Position numbers and translations under genes: made by a program. Shown here piece after piece: positions 59,138 to 64,000 of a DNA stretch of 64,000 nt (the stretch's first letter is position 1; the number at the start of each line of letters is the position of its first letter). Location: contig JBAZUB010000001.1 in the NCBI GenBank assembly GCA_041661625.1, positions 1-64,000 of the forward strand. Reading direction: 5' to 3'. This DNA is from Patescibacteria group bacterium. GTDB lineage: Bacteria > Patescibacteriota > Patescibacteriia > JAHIZJ01. Under the pieces are notes generated by a model. The model was not told the DNA's origin and searched no databases. It saw only the letters and a list, made by a program, of their open reading frames with translations.

Positions 59138-60208
59138 CTAGTTGCGAAAGGGTGGTGCCAGAGGCTGGCGGGGTTGACCACCACCACCAACGTTTTCTAC
59201 CGAGTTGTTGTCGACCACGCAGAGGTGGGTGAAAATCCGCATCATGTCTTCGTACCACGGGCCTTCGGTCGCTTCGATGTCGTACCCATAGGTCCGCTGG
59301 AACTCCTCGGGTACGCCGTTCTCGACGCAGAGGTAGAACACGTGCCAGCCGGCATCGTCGGCCACATAGGCGCCGTAATCCTGGAAGGTGCAAGCCAGGC
59401 GGCGAGCTGGCTCGGTTTGCAGTTGCAGGGAAGCCAGATCAAGGTCGGCGGGCAGGGCGAGAAGCGCACCCATGCGGACACCGGGGACAGCAGTGCCGTA
59501 GCGGTCATATTCGGTCGCGGAATACTCATCCGATCGGGCGGCCGGCCAGCGGTAGCCGTCATTGATCCGGCTGCAGTAACGTCGGGCGTCGATGTCCACC
59601 TTCAGTACGTGTCTGATCACGGGTTCATAAGCCGGCTGGCACTGACGACTGGTTAATTCGCCCAACCTGAGCGTGCCGCCAATGCTCGACAGGCCCGATC
59701 CGCCGTGTCCGCCGTGCAACCCATCACCGAAGATGTCTTCGGTTGGCGCCGACCAGCCGACATACACCGGTCCGGTTGAATCGCAGCGTGCCGTCGGGTT
59801 GCCTTGGACAATTGTCCGGCCGTCCGGCATTAGGAAGGCCGAAGCGGAGTTCTTACCCTCTGGCATGATCAACGCTCCGTTCGGAATTCGCACGCTGTCA
59901 ATCAGCGTATGGCCGGTACACTTGGCTGGCCACTCGCCATTGGCGCGCAACTCCCGGAGCGTACCGCTCCAATAGAAGTAGTCGCGATCGATGGCGATCC
60001 AGTCAGCCCGCTGGAATCCAGCCGGCTGGTAAGTCGCCCGGCTGCCGATCGGCATATTCCAAGGGCTGGTAGGCGCGAACGGCCAGAGCACCTTGTCTCG
60101 CGACTGAGCCGTGGGACAGGTAAGCTGCTTCGTCGAATTACCGCAAGCAGTGTTAAGAAGGAACAGACAGATGGCCAGCGTGTACAGGTATCCATTGCGG
60201 CAGTACAT
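59138..60208 (-). CDS. Lipoprotein of unknown function, SD-led
   Basis: 356 aa from ATG 60208, SD GGAGGGAG with 5-nt spacing. Signal peptide with lipobox-like LLNTACG (Cys ~22). The mature protein has several paired cysteines and Gly/His stretches (FGDGLHGGHGGSGLSSIGG), GALLALPADLD, and a C-terminal VENVGGGGQPRQPLAPPFRN tail. WPFAPTSPWNMPIGS suggests relation to secreted proteins of soil bacteria with that N-terminal signature; function unknown. GC-rich codons. It stands alone between two glycan genes on opposite strands. Confidence 0.7.
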   Translation of the reverse strand: MYCRNGYLYTLAICLFLLNTACGNSTKQLTCPTAQSRDKVLWPFAPTSPWNMPIGSRATYQPAGFQRADWIAIDRDYFYWSGTLRELRANGEWPAKCTGHTLIDSVRIPNGALIMPEGKNSASAFLMPDGRTIVQGNPTARCDSTGPVYVGWSAPTEDIFGDGLHGGHGGSGLSSIGGTLRLGELTSRQCQPAYEPVIRHVLKVDIDARRYCSRINDGYRWPAARSDEYSATEYDRYGTAVPGVRMGALLALPADLDLASLQLQTEPARRLACTFQDYGAYVADDAGWHVFYLCVENGVPEEFQRTYGYDIEATEGPWYEDMMRIFTHLCVVDNNSVENVGGGGQPRQPLAPPFRN

Positions 60209-60266
60209 GGTATCTCCCTCCATGACAATCAAACCGTGGAATGCTGGGTCGTTTCATGTCGGCGTC

Positions 60267-60294
60267 ATATTAGTCTTTATCGCAATTTTGTCAA
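60267..60294 (-). promoter_or_regulatory. Promoter of the lipoprotein gene
   Basis: On the minus strand TTGACA (60294-60289), 16-bp spacer, TAATAT (60272-60267); leader about 50 nt. Confidence 0.6.
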
Positions 60295-60326
60295 GTGGGC
60301 GTAGGCTCCGAAGGTGTGCCACGGCC

Positions 60327-60355
60327 TTGACAATTGTTGAACTATATACTATACT
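60327..60355 (+). promoter_or_regulatory. Promoter of the glycosyltransferase gene at 60386
   Basis: TTGACA (60327-60332), 17-bp spacer, TATACT (60350-60355); leader about 25 nt with a weak SD-like GGATAGGA. Divergent from the lipoprotein promoter 33 bp away. Confidence 0.75.
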
Positions 60356-60385
60356 ACGCCATTACCCCATGGATAGGATACTTTC

Positions 60386-61618
60386 ATGAAAATACTGCTA
60401 GTAAACAAATTCTATTATCCCCAAGGCGGTGCCGAAAAGCACGTGTTTGATTTGAAGGCGCTGCTGGAGAGTCGTGGCCACAAGGTGGTTATGTTTGCGG
60501 TACGTGACCCGCGCAACATGCCCAGCCCCGAACAAAAATACTTCGTGTCGCCAGTTGATTTTAGCCGGGTTCGTTTCGGTTGGCAGGGTCTACGCGTGGC
60601 GGCTCGGATGCTATATTCCCGCGCAGCCAACCGGCAATTAGAACGGCTGATTCGGGATGAACGGCCGGATATTGCCCACCTGCATAATGTCTATCATCAA
60701 TTACCGCCATCGATATTATCCGTACTAAAGAAACATCATATACCGACGGTCATGACACTCCATGACTATAAATTGATTTCGCCAAATTACGCGCTCTACG
60801 ACCACGGTGCCGTTTGCGAACGGTCCATCCGCGGCGCTTATTATCGGACGATCACTCACCGGTGCGTCAAGAATTCGTATCTGGCATCAACCTTGGCCGC
60901 TGTAACTATGTATATTCACCGTTGGCGGAAATATTATCAGATTGTGGATTGCTACATCTCACCCAGTCGATTTTTGATCGGCAAAGTCAAACAATCAGGC
61001 TTGCCGGTGCGTCGGTTAGAATGCTTACCGAATTTTATTGCGGCCAACGAGGCGCCTGCCGCCGAACCGGGTGACTATTTTATCGCGGCTGGGAGAATAT
61101 CGGAGGAAAAGGGTTATGACACAACACTGGCCGCCGTGCGCGGCACCGACCTGTCTTTGAAGATTGTCGGTGACGGGCCCGCTCTAGCCGGTTTGAAAGA
61201 GTTTGTCGCGCGTAACCAAATGAACAATGTAGAGTTTACGGGAAGGTTGGGCGGGGCGGCACTGCGGATGGCGATTCGCCAGGCCCGGGCGGTACTCGTG
61301 CCGTCGATCTGGTATGAAAACTGTCCGCTGGCGGTGTTGGAAGCATATCGGGAAGGGCGAGCCGTAATTGGTTCACGCATCGGCGGTATTCCGGAATTGA
61401 TCGTAGATGGCCGCACCGGCCTGCTAGTTTCGCCAGGCTCAGCGACGGAGCTCCGTCAGGCCATGTCCAGATTATGGCGAGAACCTAAGTTGGCCAACCA
61501 GCTGGGTCAGCAGGCTTACGAACAGGTGCAATCATATAACCCGGAACGGTATTACGATTCGTTGATGAAAATATATCAAAGTATATTATCGCCACATGCG
61601 TTATCGAATCCTAACTAG
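60386..61618 (+). CDS. GT4-family glycosyltransferase
   Basis: 410 aa. GT-B: LLVNKFYYPQGGAEKHVFDL, VMTLHDYKLISPNY (acceptor domain), donor domain YFIAAGRISEEKGYDTTLAA, VEFTGRLGG, IWYENCPLAVLEAYREGRAVIG. Its 3' end overlaps the next gene by 23 bases. Confidence 0.9.
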   Translation: MKILLVNKFYYPQGGAEKHVFDLKALLESRGHKVVMFAVRDPRNMPSPEQKYFVSPVDFSRVRFGWQGLRVAARMLYSRAANRQLERLIRDERPDIAHLHNVYHQLPPSILSVLKKHHIPTVMTLHDYKLISPNYALYDHGAVCERSIRGAYYRTITHRCVKNSYLASTLAAVTMYIHRWRKYYQIVDCYISPSRFLIGKVKQSGLPVRRLECLPNFIAANEAPAAEPGDYFIAAGRISEEKGYDTTLAAVRGTDLSLKIVGDGPALAGLKEFVARNQMNNVEFTGRLGGAALRMAIRQARAVLVPSIWYENCPLAVLEAYREGRAVIGSRIGGIPELIVDGRTGLLVSPGSATELRQAMSRLWREPKLANQLGQQAYEQVQSYNPERYYDSLMKIYQSILSPHALSNPN

Positions 61619-63629
61619 TATAATTATCGCTGGATTGTGGTTGACCATGGGTGGTTGGCATCGGGCTGAAGCGCGCACTATTGCCAATGATTACCCCCGG
61701 CTGGCTAATGTGTATCTGACACCGACGATCAGTCTCAGTGAGGCGCGCAGCCTGGCACGCTGGGATACGTTAATTTTAGGATTGGAAGTGCAGTATACCA
61801 GCCCGGACAGCTTGAAACTAATCCGCCAATTGAACCCCGATATTATCATCTTGGCTTACGTCCTGTCGGAAGAAATTCCTGATAGCCAATTCTATATCAC
61901 CGATCCGAACCACCCCCACTACCAACTTGTCCACAATCTACCGAACGGCTGGTGGCTGCGTGACGCGCAGGGCGGGCGGGTATCATTTTGGCCCGGTTCC
62001 CACATGGTCAATGTTACCCCGGCAGCCCCGGTTCGCGATGGGGAACATTGGTATGAGTATCTGGCTCGGTTCATGCATGAAAAGGTATTGGCCACCGGTT
62101 ATTGGGACGGCATTTTCTATGATAACGCCTTCAAAGACATATCCTGGATCAATAATGGCAACCTGGACATAAACAATGACGGACAAGCTGAATCGGCGAG
62201 CCAGCTGGATCAGTCGTGGCGCGACGGTATGAGCGAGCTGCTGCGTCAATCACGACGGTGGGAGGGTGGCAATACTCTGATCATCGGTAACGGGGCGGAA
62301 GCATATTTACCGCTAGTCAACGGGCGTTTGATCGAAGAGTTTCCATCCGCCTATGACCATTATTGGCCCGGCGCGATGCAAAAGTACGCTGATGCTGCCG
62401 ATCAATCTACGCTGCCGACACTGGTTATTATTAATAGCCGGACCACGACCGGTACGGCGTCTGATTATCGGCAGATGCGTTTCAATCTGTGCAGTACGCT
62501 ACTGCGCAACGGATTTGCCAGTTTCGATTACGGCTCGTTGCGCCACGCCGACTTGTGGTGGTACGATGAATACGATACATATTTGGGTCAACCCCAAGGC
62601 GCGGCCAAAAATTTGCTGCATCCGGCCAAGTCTGGTTACGAAGCCAGTGTCTGGCGTCGTGAATTTACTAATGCCGTGGTGCTGGTCAACTCGACCGCCC
62701 AAGCGCGCAAGGTAGAATTAGGCGGCGGGTTCGAGCGACTCAATGGTTTGCAGGATCGGTCAGTCAATAATGGCGCGATTACTACCTCAGTTTGGATCCA
62801 GCCTAATGATGGTATAATTTTGCTAAAGAAACAAATCAACGTCCACGACGGTGAATATATTAATGGCGCGCTGGGCTTGGCGTTTGACGAACAAGGCCGG
62901 CAGCAGCGCCAGGGTTTTTTCACAACCAACAGTAACTTTGCCGGCGGTACCAAAGTGATCACCCGGGATATTAACACCGATGGCAATCTCGAGACGATCG
63001 TAGGTTGGAATAATAAGGTTCAAATATATAACAGCGGTGGATTTCTAATGCGGGAAATATACCCTTACGGTAAAGCATACCATCTGGGTGTTAATATAGC
63101 CGTCGGCGATCTGGACGGTGATGGCACAGCGGAAATTATCACCGGCACGGGCCGTGGAGCCGGTCCGCAAGTCAGGATATACACGTCCGGCGGCCGATTG
63201 CTTAATCCCGGCTTCTTTGCCTATGATCCGAAGTTTCGTGGCGGCGTCAACGTGGCCATCGGTGATTTGAACGGCGATGGACGGTCGGAAATTATTGCCG
63301 GATCCGGTTTTGGCGGCGGACCCCAAGTAAGAATATTTAATCCCCAAGGAAAGGCGATTGGCGGATTCTTTGCCTATGATAAAAAGTTTCGCGGTGGTGT
63401 GACGGTGGCGGCGGGTGATATCAACGCCGATGGCCGCGCTGAAATAGTGACCGCGCCGGGGCCGGGTGGCGGACCCCAAGTTAGAATATTTAACGGCCAG
63501 GGTAAAGCACTGACACCAGGTTTTTACGCCTACGCTAAGACGTTTCGGACTGGCATCTCGGTGACCATCGCTGATGTCAATAATGACGGAGTGGCGGACA
63601 TCCTGGTGTCCGCGCCAACCATCTATTAA
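61596..63629 (+). CDS. Secreted GHL15-like putative glycoside hydrolase with FG-GAP repeats
   Basis: 677 aa. Signal peptide (1-26). About residues 30-410 match the putative glycosyl hydrolase family GHL15 (PF14885-like TIM barrel): IIILAYVLSEEIPDSQFY, GYWDGIFYDNAFKDISW with paired acidic residues, and LIEEFPSAYDHYW. Residues ~415-677 hold FG-GAP/VCBS repeats (GDLDGDGTAEIITGTGRGAG; GDLNGDGRSEIIAGSGFGGG) close in sequence to those of the genes at 29426 and 37997. Probably trims or modifies surface glycan of the adjacent locus. Confidence 0.8.
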   Translation: MRYRILTSIIIAGLWLTMGGWHRAEARTIANDYPRLANVYLTPTISLSEARSLARWDTLILGLEVQYTSPDSLKLIRQLNPDIIILAYVLSEEIPDSQFYITDPNHPHYQLVHNLPNGWWLRDAQGGRVSFWPGSHMVNVTPAAPVRDGEHWYEYLARFMHEKVLATGYWDGIFYDNAFKDISWINNGNLDINNDGQAESASQLDQSWRDGMSELLRQSRRWEGGNTLIIGNGAEAYLPLVNGRLIEEFPSAYDHYWPGAMQKYADAADQSTLPTLVIINSRTTTGTASDYRQMRFNLCSTLLRNGFASFDYGSLRHADLWWYDEYDTYLGQPQGAAKNLLHPAKSGYEASVWRREFTNAVVLVNSTAQARKVELGGGFERLNGLQDRSVNNGAITTSVWIQPNDGIILLKKQINVHDGEYINGALGLAFDEQGRQQRQGFFTTNSNFAGGTKVITRDINTDGNLETIVGWNNKVQIYNSGGFLMREIYPYGKAYHLGVNIAVGDLDGDGTAEIITGTGRGAGPQVRIYTSGGRLLNPGFFAYDPKFRGGVNVAIGDLNGDGRSEIIAGSGFGGGPQVRIFNPQGKAIGGFFAYDKKFRGGVTVAAGDINADGRAEIVTAPGPGGGPQVRIFNGQGKALTPGFYAYAKTFRTGISVTIADVNNDGVADILVSAPTIY

Positions 63630-63638
63630 ATTGCTATC

Positions 63639-64000
63639 ATGAACGATTCGATTTATCATCCCGATAATCATGGCGATGAAAAAGCCACACCAAACGGCCA
63701 GTCTTCGAAAACACAAAAGATCGGCCGACATATAATTCGATTATTATTACCGCCGGTGGCGCACGTCCGGCATCGGCATTATGCCCATCGTCATCCGGCG
63801 CATCTTTGGTTAGATACGCTCCTGGCGCTGGTGATATTCGCTTTAGCGGGTTGGAATATATTTCACATTACCAGCCGCGAAACACTACCGGCTCCGAAGC
63901 TTGATGTAACCATAACGGCCGATCGAACGATTGATCAAATTGGCCCGTATCAGATTACGGCGGTAATAAGAAACGACAGCGATACGGCGGTAACGGGCGT
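63639..64000 (+). CDS. Membrane protein, 3' truncated by the window end
   Basis: At least 120 residues from ATG 63639. The cytoplasmic N-terminus ends in a histidine-rich patch (VRHRHYAHRHPAH). One TM follows (~65-82, LDTLLALVIFALAGWNIF), then the start of an outer beta domain (LDVTITADRTIDQIGPYQIT, VIRNDSDTAVTG) that looks like a DUF11/CARDB-type Ig domain. The remainder is outside. Confidence 0.65.
   Translation, partial: MNDSIYHPDNHGDEKATPNGQSSKTQKIGRHIIRLLLPPVAHVRHRHYAHRHPAHLWLDTLLALVIFALAGWNIFHITSRETLPAPKLDVTITADRTIDQIGPYQITAVIRNDSDTAVTG

Noticed and set aside
1..64000. CRISPR arrays, insertion-sequence transposases, integrases or prophage genes
   Set aside because: No regularly spaced repeats and no transposase, integrase or phage structural motifs were seen.

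Overview
The window reads as a chromosome segment of an uncultivated Patescibacteria (CPR) bacterium. The evidence is a set of families typical of that radiation: a VirB2-like T4SS_pilin protein, a DUF4012 protein, a DUF5654 protein, a comEC split into two genes, FG-GAP/VCBS surface proteins, many short NUDIX proteins, and an AMP-salvage operon with an archaeal-type RuBisCO. Most genes are tightly packed on the + strand, often overlap by 1-50 bases and lack a Shine-Dalgarno site. Several start exactly 6 nt after a -10 box, which suggests leaderless mRNAs. I cannot place the organism below the radiation from sequence alone.

Layout. 1-3.6 kb: a truncated FlgD-like surface protein gene, a NUDIX gene, a membrane protein, an aldose-epimerase-like gene behind a structured leader, and a pilin-like protein. 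3.6-12.5 kb: an alpha/beta hydrolase, then a lower-glycolysis operon (pgk, eno, gpmI, a PfkB kinase, ADP-forming acetyl-CoA synthetase) with two small tail genes. 12.5-14.7 kb: recJ and an RNase H-like gene. 14.7-17.6 kb: a zinc-uptake operon (zur-znuA-znuC-znuB) behind a perfect 21-bp palindrome. 17.6-19.0 kb: an AT-rich NUDIX/phosphotransferase pair. 19.18-19.88 kb: an unusually large RNase P RNA. 19.9-27.6 kb: polysaccharide/glycoconjugate synthesis ending in DUF4012. 28.5-41.2 kb: a PgeF-like purine phosphorylase, then envelope genes (L,D-transpeptidase, dockerin/DUF11 surface protein with its sortase, CAP protein, split ComEC, a large NHL/FG-GAP protein). 41.3-44 kb: tRNA-Asp and small membrane genes. 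44-46.8 kb: a minus-strand SOS group (dinB, a small protein, lexA). 47.8-51.5 kb: ribose-1,5-bisphosphate isomerase, RuBisCO and AMP phosphorylase. 51.7-64 kb: a second glycan locus interrupted by a GC-rich three-gene envelope cluster and a GC-rich lipoprotein gene.

Metabolic reading: AMP is phosphorolysed to ribose-1,5-bisphosphate, isomerised to RuBP, and combined with CO2 to give 3-phosphoglycerate. The gpmI/eno genes and the ADP-forming acetyl-CoA synthetase could take this carbon on towards pyruvate and acetate with ATP gain. PgeF could release purine bases.

Two features stand out. First, the RNase P RNA is nearly twice the usual length and carries three blocks of extra helices. Second, the window seems to use two expression styles. 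Most genes are SD-less or leaderless, but a scattered minority (the genes at 2215, 45519 on the minus strand, 47099, 52952-56360 and 60208 on the minus strand) have strong SD sites. Most of these also have their own intrinsic terminator and a different codon flavour, as if they were separately acquired cassettes.
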